From Pseudomonadota bacterium (GTDB taxonomy: Bacteria; Pseudomonadota; Gammaproteobacteria; Acidiferrobacterales; Acidiferrobacteraceae): DNA of 16,417 nt. The stretch lies in contig JAJYPQ010000042.1 in the NCBI GenBank assembly GCA_021795255.1, positions 1 through 16,417 on the forward strand, written 5' to 3'. The notes beneath the pieces are model-generated. The model was not told the DNA's origin and made no database searches. It worked only from the letters and a program-made list of their open reading frames with translations. Both the position numbers and the translations under genes were made by a program. This document shows, in pieces, positions 10,201-14,893 of the stretch (the stretch's first letter is position 1; every line of letters starts with the position of its first letter).

Positions 10201-10868
10201 CTTGCCGAAGGGCTACCGCCACCACCGCCGCCGCCTGCCACAATGATGGCGGTCGATTGCGCGGGCGTACCGCTAAAGACGCCAGTCAAACCGCCGCCGC
10301 CGCCTGCCTGACCATCGGTCGGTACCGTATTTTGGCCACCACCGCCAACAACAATCTGCATGCCGCTTGTCACACTCGTAAGCGGGATCACGCCAGTGAT
10401 AGAGTCGCCTGCTCCACCGTTTGATTCGATGTTGAAACCGGCAGCACCACCCGCACCGTTCACAGTCGCAGTCAAACTGCTCGCTCCATCCGGAACCGGG
10501 GCCGATTGAACTGACCCGCTATAGCCGAAAAATTGGGTTTCGGTAGTCGCTAAATTGACAGAACCCGAATTGGCAAGCGCGTCTCCGTTCGAAACCACGC
10601 CATTGCCGTAAAACGTTTGGCTTGTGCCTCCTGTCACACTGATTGGCGTCACAGCATAGGCAACAGAGGCTGTGCTCCACAGGACGGCCGCCATCGCAAG
10701 ACTTAATAAAGACGGCTTGCGCACGCAGACCGGGGGCGTAAGCCCCCCGGCCTTACGGGCCCGCCGGACGAAGCCCCGCACCCCACAGCGCGTCCCTTTA
10801 ACGATCTCCGCTACCGGAACAAGACTCTGCGCTGCCCGACACCACACCAAACGATAGACACGGTTCAT
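1206..10868 (-). CDS. Giant ESPR autotransporter (type Va) with ALK-like glycine-rich domain and 15 PATR-type repeats
   Basis: This is a surface-exposed or released passenger protein exported by Sec and anchored by its own C-terminal beta-barrel; the ligand is unknown. I start it at the ATG at 10868, which gives about 3220 residues: it begins MNRVYRLVW (the ESPR motif) and has GGGAG 10 nt upstream. A start 24 codons earlier lacks both. Predicted signal cleavage follows residue 72 (SVAYA). Order: ALK-like glycine-rich domain about 114-363; repeats about 370-1175; Pmp-like motif about 1290-1313; glycine-rich loop; alanine-rich helical segment about 1395-1608; glycine-rich loop; Pmp-like motif about 1762-1786; repeats about 1856-2556; junction about 2560-2920; barrel about 2923-3220, ending NVSYRW. 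I see no cysteine after the signal peptide, as is usual for autotransporters, and no protease or lipase motif. Likely an adhesin or biofilm protein, by inference. The gene is monocistronic, and the next gene upstream is divergent and 2.4 kb away. Confidence 0.93.
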   Translation of the reverse strand: MNRVYRLVWCRAAQSLVPVAEIVKGTRCGVRGFVRRARKAGGLTPPVCVRKPSLLSLAMAAVLWSTASVAYAVTPISVTGGTSQTFYGNGVVSNGDALANSGSVNLATTETQFFGYSGSVQSAPVPDGASSLTATVNGAGGAAGFNIESNGGAGDSITGVIPLTSVTSGMQIVVGGGGQNTVPTDGQAGGGGGLTGVFSGTPAQSTAIIVAGGGGGGGSPSASGTTAPGGNAGLNPPAPTVSYGTPGAGFAAGGSAVTGASGTDGTAFGSGGAGGLTTNGGGFGGGGGGGDGESGGGGGGGFVGGAGGGTNASSNGGVGGGGGRSYVSTAVGSSYTESVAGGGAGGTSTTNPNGTSGSVSLLYLFPHEYTIDTLSGSGTLYTGTGTNSVTLNLANAGDNGSGSGTFTGVMSGGGGLIISGGTEDLGAADTYTGATSVGYGATLILTGAGSIASSPGVTVNGTFDVSGATTAPVSITSLAGIGTVKLGSQSLVLTQAAGTFGGTIADGGAAGGTSGSLVIANGTETLSGLNTYTGSTTVGSGATLAVTNLGALSDSSGVIDLGTLDLSGLSGGAATIESLTGSGTVTLGTNQGTELALTHASGTFAGTISGAGVFGVTQGTETLSGVNSYTGETAIGANGNLILANANAIADSYGVSDQGILNIATLPAGSVANIKNLSDSATTGVVNLGTNTLNITEGAGNFDGVITGSGSLEISGNPSGQVEYLSGDNNYTGNTVIAAGAELGISGGGSIATSAVLDSGTLTIAPASGTVSLASLGGGGGVQLGANTLFLTQAANTFSGVITGTGGLHVGGGSETLSGANSYTGSTTIDSGASLLFTGVGAVFSSPDMIDNGTLNIAGSVSSSGTGPTMDQIDSLNGGGTVVLGNNSLTILHANNAVFTGSINGAGSLYMGGGSETLGGANGYTGTTYINQGADLALSGNGTLASTSLQDLGTLDVSGAAGTVNVNNLWGGSTGLVNLGSRSLSLQSGATTIGNAADTFSGTIKGSGAVTLVNGTETLSGVGRYFGNTYIDAGARLALSGAGSIQDSSSVNNNGTFDVSSLNVGTAATIQDLSGTNGAALVNLGAHNLNLAAATGVYAGTISGSGGLVVSGGQETLTGTNTYSGATTVGSGAELLFTGNGSIASSNGLAVQGTLDVSGITPTNFSTFSSVTGNGEISLGTKNLVLTGYTSNPSTDWSFQGLLNGTGSAGYYTAGNTFVTIAKGQGSSAPTPLTSSVTQGPATGQTTVTLNGATQNELFVNNNNTLTLNHALVENFDTKGGAGSGGGAGLGGAVFVGSGSNVIVNSSTFQNNTAQGGVGGVGTVGGSLNNLQPSGSAGSRGISGTSFGGQPFQSFVHLTGGSGTNGATPTAGIGGAGGSGGAGASYGPITGINSFGETLTLQEEQVAEALATQRFDIASLTLDIAQQLKDASDLALDTAAIGSNTANAAATETQAAAITTEGVDLTTLGGVDAAVAITDGVSAAVDSADAADPFEAPLAATDAGENVAKAVEDGVAAGEILASDSTILATDAASTAAAGTDAGVSASDAIKIAADIYQQGVDVAAEGVDAGVLANDSAAVSTNIQGLNYLVTNSNNGLEGYLAAAAAGTIGQGSRGGSGGLGAGGTFGFGGGAGGAGGAGGGGASVNETINLADVLASLGITNDPFPTGGTGLSGFITYSGGAAGGNGGDGAAGGAGGFGAGGGSGGNGGSGGVSGNAGAPAWVGQVGIGGSGGQGGFGAGVGSIGSGLNGNGGFGGGGSGFGGAIFVNTGGGLTVTGTSLFKGNNVIGGGSLNGGASGQAAGTAIFAMKGANVVFDPGAGHVITFDDGIADNSAASISGSGIAAGNGAAINIGNSGAPGTDTGLVVFNGTNTYSGATNIYSGVLQAVDGVGIDQYSNINIAGGVLQTTGTFSRFVGVNPNDIQWTAGGGFSAFGGGLTVSLDNGNPLIWGGNAFEVAENPLVFGSSSANGNTTFTNAIDLNGVTQTILVNPNGSNTDAAIMSGVLSDGGLTVGSTTSTGQLQLTAVNSYAGQTTINAGGDLQLLSNGSIAQSDEILDNGTFDIAGAAAPVNITTLAGSGAMNLGNTGLILTAAGSHGTGSGDFSGVISGNGGITVANGTEALSGINTYNGPTSIDAPATLQLIGSGSISNTLVVQDNGTFDISGASASETVGSLSGTGAVILGTNSLALTNGLGDGLPNTYGVFNGAVSGSGGLTLMGGSETLGGGNTYTGATAIATGAELLLAGSGSIADSSGLSNNGTFDISQATGPVRLTTLFGSGNVLLGANNLTLTGANGIESGVIANGGVMNGIGGSLTVAAGDENLTRINTYTGETTIENGAGLTLTGAGSIAASSELMDNGVFNIAPANGPTVSVTTLGGSGSVTLGSNSLDLTDASTTFSGSIAGLGGLSLGAGSETLSGINTYTGATAIATASDLLLTGDGSVANSSGIYDSGNFDIQGATAPVYVVSLSGSGNVALGGNDLVLTAPQSTYSGAISGTGGVVLDAGAEVLSGASSYSGGTELNVGTTASIAAADNLGTGPIVLNGGTLLTTQSLVDTAPIEVSAQNGTLDNGSSHVVFTGSISPFLTPYTAPYGTLFLTGSGSTALSGTITDVTVDNRIQTIVTGGGTGAGTGGTSGTGGSGGTTSTGGSGLQLQSGSITNVSTFNNSGTIVMNSGSQINASGSVNNSGTITMDPTALISVGGAFANSGTLNTGFAVTGSGNVATELPASTTTVLPVYDFYGAVAPTSQTTVQGNYTSTATSNLSFGLTPTGYTQMAASGNVVLNGDLVVQVAPGNLPNVRNTYSLISDTNAGARLSGQFSQVTVLGLPQGYVYRLLYVTDPMMAMVTYNPNQFAQVAQTDNEKAVGNTLDTALPTASGSLYTMLNALYSEPASGQAASLSQMDGENYAEAGAVLRTASSNTWRPVYGRMGLTGTPRHHDGAHDPHVWMATTGGIDSFQNTGNASGVSSSNAGLTLGGDINRGPFTVGMAGGYGLARDTRNSPGVGTLAAHLWDLGVYGDWRHGTQRLGGMLGYTGGQLAENNAVTLGSGSYQTSGSTPISLYTAGVREAVGFRFHQVHVTRILGLTYVHTRIDGLTETGGGPLSLNVQSQSRNSLRARFLMRASRSFSWQGVHWRPSISGGVRQELLNPSTGVQESFTGIPGAGFTVDGVRANRTLGIAGVALRARVTQNLSAQLSYQGEFGASTTLNIFSGNVSYRW
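1209..2100 (-). other. Autotransporter beta-barrel domain (C-terminal translocator)
   Basis: About 297 residues begin near WRPVYGRMGLTG and end in the aromatic-terminated strand NVSYRW, the expected BAM recognition signal. Alternating hydrophobic strands and glycine or aromatic girdles such as VGMAGGYGLA and LGVYGDWRHG fit the autotransporter domain (PF03797 type). The preceding stretch (about 2310-3000) holds short asparagine/serine/glycine-rich strands and a GYVYRLLYVTD segment that resembles the pertactin-like junction or autochaperone region. Confidence 0.85.
3200..5300 (-). repeat. Second block of about 7 PATR-type repeats (about 100 residues each)
   Basis: The motif E-LSG-N-YTG-T recurs with coding positions near 5235, 4770, 4478, 4173, 3873, 3590 and 3310, a spacing of about 290-310 bp apart from the first gap. 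Each unit contains, in order, YTG-T, GA-L-L-GSI, DNGTFDI, LGSG-V-LG and TFSG-ISG-GGL strands, the pattern of passenger-associated transport repeats that form beta-helix coils. At DNA level the copies are strongly diverged, so they are old duplications. Confidence 0.85.
5511..5583 (-). other. Pmp-like motif 2 (GGAI ... F..N)
   Basis: The translation contains GGAIFV followed about 15 residues later by SLFKGNN. This is the GGA[ILV]/FxxN pairing that defines chlamydial polymorphic membrane protein repeats. It closes the glycine- and alanine-rich insert. Confidence 0.55.
6045..6690 (-). other. Alanine-rich, probably helical insert in the passenger
   Basis: About 210 residues differ sharply from the rest of the protein: rich in Ala, Asp, Val and Ile, poor in Gly clusters. 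It begins LTLQEEQVAEALATQRFD and contains degenerate repeats of a [TE]-[DE]-GV or DAGV core, for example TEGVD, TDGVS, EDGVAA, TDAGVSASDA and EGVDAGVLANDSA. Composition and heptad-like spacing suggest amphipathic helices. It is flanked on both sides by polyglycine loops, so it probably projects from the beta-helix. Confidence 0.6.
6933..6999 (-). other. Pmp-like motif 1 (GGAV ... F..N)
   Basis: The translation contains GLGGAVFV followed by STFQNNTA, again the GGA[ILV]/FxxN pairing of chlamydial Pmp proteins. Between this and motif 2 lie about 1.35 kb of glycine-rich and alanine-rich coding sequence. Confidence 0.55.
7350..9640 (-). repeat. First block of 8 PATR-type repeats (about 100 residues each)
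   Basis: The E-LSG-N-YTG-T motif recurs with coding positions near 9570, 9270, 8980, 8675, 8398, 8093, 7795 and 7498, a regular step of about 300 bp (100 residues). The unit architecture is the same as in the second block. The regular spacing indicates a stack of equal beta-helix modules built by tandem duplication. Confidence 0.88.
9775..10529 (-). other. ALK-like glycine-rich domain
   Basis: Residues about 114-363 follow the layout of the glycine-rich domain found in ALK/LTK receptors and bacterial surface proteins (PF12810 type). It has an opening strand FGYSGSVQSAPVPDG with SLTATVNGAGG, an IVVGGGG strand, an AIIVAGGGGGGGS strand, several polyglycine tracts, a GGGGGRSYVS strand and a closing GSVSLLYL strand. 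In ALK such tracts form polyglycine-II helices. The DNA at about 9900-10060 consists largely of GGN codon runs. Confidence 0.7.
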
Positions 10869-10878
10869 ACAATTTTTG

Positions 10879-10883
10879 CTCCC
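10879..10883 (-). promoter_or_regulatory. Ribosome binding site that fixes the autotransporter start
   Basis: Minus-strand GGGAG lies 10 nt upstream of the ATG at 10868. Together with the ESPR motif at residues 1-25 it favours this start over the in-frame ATG at 10940. Confidence 0.65.
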
Positions 10884-11516
10884 AAAAATACATGGTGCCG
10901 CGGCAGCGGCTTTGACAGGGCGCCTCGTCTTGGCAGTCAAAACGCGCCAAGCGAGGTGTTTCTACGGCGTGATGTCTCATAAGCGGCATAACGAGGATGG
11001 GCGCGGTCGATCAGGGCACGCAAGCGGTCCGGCTGCGGAACACGCGCACGCCCGATGGCTCGCGATATTGAAAAGCGCAGGCTCTAGAATCGAAGATTTA
11101 CCGAAATACCGGGCGCAGCTTGAGTAAAAAACGCTCACGCGGACCGTCCGGGGAGGCGCGAAAACGCCCCACCTCTTCGGTGTTTTGACCTTGCCAAAAA
11201 CCCCCCCCGTTACCTTTATATACGTAGGTGCTCCCCAGACAGGAGTCCTATGCACATCCTTTCGGTCAGGCGCAAAAAACAGATGCGGGTCGCATCTTGC
11301 TTTAAATCGCCATTCCTTGACACTTGATACGAAGGTCCTGACATCTCCTTCTGCCCAAGGGCCGTTTTCTTCCAGGATCCAAACCCAACGAGGGCGCCTC
11401 TCACGCTTCCTCTTTGTCCTGGTATCGTGGAACGTTTTATTACATAAGATCAACCGAAGTCAAGCGGAATAAAAGAGGCCACCTTGCACCTAAAGGCGGC
11501 CTGAAATTTTCTGTGA

Positions 11517-11785
11517 CTGGTTTGACTCCCGTCTTCAGGGACTTGCCGTGCGATTCCGGCCCCCTGCCTGACGGCAGGGCCTTCCTACACATAGCGACTT
11601 AGGTTATGGCTCACCTTTCGAGAAACAGCCCCGGCATCCCGTGGAGGACGGGGCGCACGCGTGCTTTCGGAGGTGAGAACGCCTGCCCTAGCAAAACAAA
11701 GACGATACGGCGGTGGCGTTGCAGCGCAAGAGTTCGCCGCGATAACGCCCGGCCTTAAGGATTACTCCGGGTTTTGGTGGTAGCT
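11517..11785 (+). ncRNA. Candidate structured RNA, omega/HEARO-like in plan
   Basis: Three sets of helices support a folded RNA. First, CCCTGCC/GGCAGGG (11562-11568 with 11573-11579) with a TGAC loop and two outer G-C pairs across a bulge. Second, a 7-bp closing helix CTCACCT/AGGTGAG (11610-11616 with 11671-11677) enclosing GCCCCG/CGGGGC (11628-11633 with 11649-11654). Third, an H-type pseudoknot: CGGCG (11708-11712) with CGCCG (11735-11739), interleaved with GGCGTT (11715-11720) and AACGCC (11744-11749). No ORF covers it sensibly. The segment starts right after GTGA (11513-11516); HEARO elements are described as inserting after ATGA or GTGA. Features such as GGTGAGAACG and a terminal GGTGGTAG recall IscB omega RNAs, but I could not test this and no IscB gene follows. 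A structured leader of another element is possible. Confidence 0.4.
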
Positions 11786-11859
11786 TATGGCGCCGAATTT
11801 GCTCTTAGACCCAGAGCGGGATAGGCGCGCGACTGGTCTGCCTTCATCCGATATTCCAT

Positions 11860-12440
11860 GAAGGGGACTTAAGCGCGGCAAGTGGTGCGGAAGAAGCACG
11901 TGCAGGCCACGAAATTTTTCTCGCTCAGAGGGCCCCTGCCGTCGAGACATGGGTAAATCCGGGCTAGGCGTGTACTGCGGCTTTGCCGCAGCGAGGATCG
12001 TTTCGGTCTTACCGAGCGGGCTGCAGACCTCCTCGAACCATTGCCGGAAGTGCGTTGGGGATCACTTTCTGATCTTTGACCATGAGCAGGTTCGGCGGCA
12101 GCGCTTCGCTGAAGCGGCGATGGATTTCGCGCACCGCATCGGCGGTGAGGTGCGGTCTTTGCGGCCGCCCCTATCGATCCACTGCTGGACCCCATCCAAT
12201 GGGCGCTTTGGCCTCACGCTGGAGTTTGCACTTCTGGGCATCCTTGCTGTAACCGTTTTTGAAGGCGCGTTCGATATCGATCGCGTGGATTGTCCTGTTA
12301 TTCGAACCGGTTGCTGTCGTAGCAGTTCATCGCGCGCACGCGATCGGCAAGTGAGGTTAGGACCGCGCGGACGAGCCGTCCCCAATCGACAGCGGTTCCA
12401 TCAGGCCCAGACCTTTGTCCTAGTCAGTGGCCGCTTCAAT
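11860..12440 (-). pseudogene. Unrecognised gene relic with several frameshifts
   Basis: Protein-like sequence moves between the minus-strand frames. From the 5' side, DWGRLVRAVLTSLADRVRAM and NCYDSNRF precede a stop near 12302. In another frame NNRTIHAIDIERAFKNGYSK then DAQKCKLQREAKA lead to a stop near 12170. The same frame continues GRPQRPHLTADAVREIHRRF and SEALPPNLLMVKDQK. From about 12060 a third frame continues HFRQWFEEVCSPLGKTETIL then AAAKPQYTPSPD. These pieces have normal protein composition while the frames they leave become Arg/Ser-rich shadows, which is the mark of frameshift decay. I do not recognise the family; a transposition or mobilisation protein would fit the context, but that is a guess. 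A 7-bp hairpin (11975-11991) lies inside. Confidence 0.4.
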
Positions 12441-12540
12441 GTCCCCTTCATTATTAACAATATATTCGTCTTCATTAGCTTATTACTGCGAACACAATGC
12501 GCGAAACAGACCGATTGTCCGTGCGCTTCTGCGTCCGCTT

Positions 12541-12903
12541 TCAAGTGGCGTTCAAACGTCTAAAACCCGATGGCGATAGCGATGTAAAGGAGGCTGACTG
12601 CAGGGGCGCAAAGCGCCGCCGGCCGTTCGGGGGGGGTCGGCCTCCCCGCTTTCTTGTGTCTCCATGTGGCGTCTGCGCCTCGTTCAGAATTGCCTTGGCC
12701 CCTTCTACACCGGCTTGGCGTCCCACGCCAAGCTCGAGCGCAAGACCCGTCGCCATCGGGTCTCCGAGCCAAAAACAGTCGGGCCCCAATGTGAGCCTTC
12801 GAGCCAAGCTGCGGGCTCGTGGCCTCGCTTGTCTTTGGAGAAGGTGGGCGAACGCGCGCTTCAAAATGAGAGCTCCTTGCTCGGGGGCTATCACACCACG
12901 CAA
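12541..12903 (-). CDS. Possible small hypothetical protein, 120 residues
   Basis: I do not recognise this protein. The frame runs from an ATG at 12903 and contains protein-like stretches such as LTLGPDCFWLGDPMATGLAL and GVGRQAGVEGAKAILNEAQ, with GC-rich third positions in that part. The C-terminal 40 residues are Arg/Pro-rich and less convincing, so it may be a fragment. Competing frames of similar length cover the same DNA on both strands (12497-12922 plus, 12560-13054 minus), so the call is weak. A perfect 9-bp hairpin (12713-12721 with 12725-12733, loop CCC) lies within it, which could also mean the DNA is non-coding and structured. No signal peptide or membrane segment is visible. Confidence 0.25.
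   Translation of the reverse strand: MRGVIAPEQGALILKRAFAHLLQRQARPRARSLARRLTLGPDCFWLGDPMATGLALELGVGRQAGVEGAKAILNEAQTPHGDTRKRGGRPPPNGRRRFAPLQSASFTSLSPSGFRRLNAT
12713..12733. repeat. Perfect 9-bp inverted repeat with 3-nt loop
   Basis: GCTTGGCGT and ACGCCAAGC are separated by CCC. Neither strand has a T-tract directly after it, so it is not a standard terminator. A further GGCCG/CGGCC pair (12621-12625 and 12638-12642) and GGCGC/GCGCC pair (12605-12609 and 12613-12617) lie nearby. Confidence 0.5.
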
Positions 12904-13166
12904 ACGGAAGCCACAAACATAGACTCAAGCCCCCCGCGAGAGCCTTGTCCTTCGGGCCGCCCACCGAAAGCGGCCAAAACCCAAAAAATACCGCCACTAA
13001 GGACGAAAAGGTGCTAGCGCGAGACAGACGAGACGCGTATACTTTGCGACCCAATCGGCACCCATTTTTGGATCCCGCGAGTCGAATTCGAGACCCGCTA
13101 CGACGAGGTGCGCCGGGCGACTTTGGTATAGCTCCAGCGGCTTCGGCAGATTGGCAAAAGTAGCTT

Positions 13167-13189
13167 ACTGCTGAACTTACAACAGCAGT
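13167..13189. promoter_or_regulatory. Inverted repeat upstream of the MFS gene (possible operator)
   Basis: ACTGCTG (13167-13173) and CAGCAGT (13183-13189) form a 7-bp inverted repeat with a 9-bp spacer, ending 49 bp before the chosen MFS start. Drug exporters of this family are commonly controlled by TetR- or MarR-type repressors binding such dyads in the 5' region. No regulator gene is in the window. It could instead be a hairpin in the leader mRNA. Confidence 0.35.
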
Positions 13190-13226
13190 CCTCCGGGACG
13201 TGTGTGAGGTAGTCGCTGCTTTTGAC

Positions 13227-13232
13227 GAGGAA
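13227..13232 (+). promoter_or_regulatory. Ribosome binding site that decides the MFS start
   Basis: GAGGAA with a 6-nt spacer to the GTG at 13239. It lies inside the longer alternative frame starting at 13200, and so argues for the shorter protein. Confidence 0.6.
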
Positions 13233-13238
13233 TATTAC

Positions 13239-14726
13239 GTGGAATCGAAGTATCCCCACCCGTACTTTAGTTCACATCCCAAATGGCGCTGGTTCATCCT
13301 CTCCACGGTCCTTGTCGGCGCCACCATGTCGGCGCTCGATGTCAGTATCGTCAACGTCGCACTGCCTACCCTGCAAGGGGATTTTAAGGTCAATCTGGCT
13401 GTCATCGAATGGGTGGCGATGGCCTACATGCTGACGCTCACAATCTTCCTGCCACTTTTTGGTCGCCTAGCCGACATCTTTGGGCGGACCAAGATGTACA
13501 ACACCGGCTTTGTCGTGTTCACGGTCGGCTCCGCGCTCTGCGGACTTGCGACCACCGCCGGTTTCCTGATCGGCGCTCGCATTCTGCAAGCCGTAGGGGC
13601 CGGGCTTTTGCAAGCGAACTCCGTGGCGCTCATTACCCAAGCCTTCCCCGCCAACGAACGCGGCCGCGCGATCGGCATTCAAGGGGCAGTCCAAGCCATC
13701 GCCATGTCGGTCGGGCCCTTTGTGGGCGGCATACTGATCTCGGCTGTGAGCTGGCGGGCGATCTTTTACGTCAACGTGCCGATCGGCATCCTCGGCACCT
13801 TTGCTGCCCTTTACTGCCTGCCAGCGGGCGAATCGTCCGGCAAGCGCGAAAAGGTTGATTACCTTGGTACCGCCTTTTTCGCCAGCGGGCTCGCGTTCCT
13901 GGTGCTCGCGGTCAACGAGGGCGAGGGCATTGGTTGGACGGCCCCTATCATCCTTACCTACTTCGCGTTATCTGTGGTCTTGATCACAGCCTTCCTGATC
14001 ACGGAAATGCGGGTCGAACACCCCATGATCGATTTGAGTCTTTTCAAGCGCTACGCGTTTTCGGCCGGCAACTTTACCGGCATGCTCTCGTATTACGTGC
14101 TGTTTGCCGTCCTGTTCTTGATGCCGTTTTATCTTGAGAAGATCGCCGGCTATAGCCCCGCGATCACAGGCTCCATCCTCACCCCGATACCGCTCGCGAT
14201 GGCGGTGGTTGCGCCCTTTGCCGGCCATATCTCCGACAAGTACGGATCGCGCCTTATGACGACCTGGGGCATGGGCGTGTGCGCCTTGGCGACCTTGCTC
14301 CTGATATTCACGGGCCAGACCCCGAATATGTTCATATTGATCATGGAACTGGTTATCCTCGGCATCGGCATGGGGCTTTTCACACCCCCCAACAACTCGG
14401 CGATCATGGGTTCGGCCCCTAAAGAGCGGCTCGGCGTGGCCGGTGGCATTTTGAACATGATGCGCGCCTTGGGACTCATATTCGGAGTCGATATCTCGGG
14501 TGTGATCTTCACCTCGATCGAACATCACTACATCGCCGACCACGGGTATAAGGTGACCGTATTCAAAAACCTGCCAGTTGCGCTACGCAAAGAGGCATTT
14601 TTACACGGCTTTGCACCGGTCATGGTCACCTTACTCTTGATCAACATCGTAGCGGCCGTGCTGTCGGCGGCAAAGAAGGATGTGCATAGCGATGGGGAAC
14701 ACGCAGAACCGATCGACCTGATGTAA
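13239..14726 (+). CDS. MFS drug exporter, DHA2 (EmrB/QacA) family
   Basis: Inner-membrane proton-driven multidrug antiporter of about 495 residues, the normal size for the 14-helix DHA2 family. Visible motifs: D1 LDVSIVNVALP (33-43), motif A GRLADIFGRTKMY (75-87) between helices 2 and 3, motif B RILQAVGAG (114-122), and motif C around MSVGPFVGG (156-164) followed by WRAIFYVNVPIG (172-183). I choose the GTG at 13239 because GAGGAA (13227-13232) lies 6 nt upstream; the in-frame GTG at 13200 would add 13 residues but has no comparable site. There is no adjacent EmrA-like adaptor or TolC gene, so it probably works alone or with unlinked partners. The substrate cannot be read from the sequence. 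The gene converges with panD and shares its terminator. An inverted repeat lies 50 bp upstream. Confidence 0.92.
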   Translation: MESKYPHPYFSSHPKWRWFILSTVLVGATMSALDVSIVNVALPTLQGDFKVNLAVIEWVAMAYMLTLTIFLPLFGRLADIFGRTKMYNTGFVVFTVGSALCGLATTAGFLIGARILQAVGAGLLQANSVALITQAFPANERGRAIGIQGAVQAIAMSVGPFVGGILISAVSWRAIFYVNVPIGILGTFAALYCLPAGESSGKREKVDYLGTAFFASGLAFLVLAVNEGEGIGWTAPIILTYFALSVVLITAFLITEMRVEHPMIDLSLFKRYAFSAGNFTGMLSYYVLFAVLFLMPFYLEKIAGYSPAITGSILTPIPLAMAVVAPFAGHISDKYGSRLMTTWGMGVCALATLLLIFTGQTPNMFILIMELVILGIGMGLFTPPNNSAIMGSAPKERLGVAGGILNMMRALGLIFGVDISGVIFTSIEHHYIADHGYKVTVFKNLPVALRKEAFLHGFAPVMVTLLLINIVAAVLSAAKKDVHSDGEHAEPIDLM

Positions 14727-14739
14727 GGCACGATCAACG

Positions 14740-14776
14740 AAAAAGGCGGGGCCTACTTAGGCCCCGCCTTTTTTTT
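14740..14776. terminator. Bidirectional rho-independent terminator between MFS gene and panD
   Basis: AAAAAGGCGGGGCC (14740-14753) pairs perfectly with GGCCCCGCCTTTTT (14760-14773) around the loop TACTTA. It ends in eight T residues on the plus strand and in TTTTT on the minus strand. It lies 14 bp after the MFS stop and about 120 bp after the panD stop, so it can serve both convergent units. Confidence 0.95.
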
Positions 14777-14893
14777 GGGGAGCGGCCCCTGGATAGAGGA
14801 ATAGCGTCAGCTGACCGCAGTCAACTCTCGCGGGGCTGCGACACTTTCTTACTCAGTGGCTTCAGCGAAAGGGTGTCTAGGAATTCCTTGAAC

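Larger units (their letters stand above)
10869..13238. other. 2.4-kb region between divergent genes, without a confident protein gene
   Basis: This should hold the promoters of the autotransporter (leftward) and the MFS exporter (rightward). A possible minus-strand -35 TTGACT at 10935-10940 has a weak -10 TGTCAA 17 bp on (10912-10917); the same segment is an inverted repeat TTTGAC/GTCAAA (10911-10916 and 10936-10941). 10990-11460 shows no recognisable gene; a 158-codon minus-strand frame ending at 10977 has no family features. The rest contains the structured RNA candidate, a gene relic, several perfect hairpins (975-991 and 713-733 of the 11- and 12-kb parts, that is 11975-11991 and 12713-12733) and a possible small ORF, each described separately. 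The mix suggests an old mobile-element graveyard. Confidence 0.5.

Noticed and set aside
10869..10940. Longer autotransporter starting 24 codons upstream
   Set aside because: The extra residues precede the ESPR motif, which is normally at the very N-terminus, and the downstream ATG has its own ribosome binding site.
10977..11453. 158-codon minus-strand frame
   Set aside because: Arg/Ser/Cys-rich without recognisable motifs, overlapped by an open frame on the other strand, no ribosome binding site noted.
11797..12000. IscB gene directly after the structured RNA
   Set aside because: The short frame from the ATG near 11787 stops within about 25 codons and lacks the PLMP motif and the RuvC and HNH features of IscB.
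11949..12563. 204-codon plus-strand frame
   Set aside because: It is the antisense of the frameshifted minus-strand relic and shows no family features of its own.
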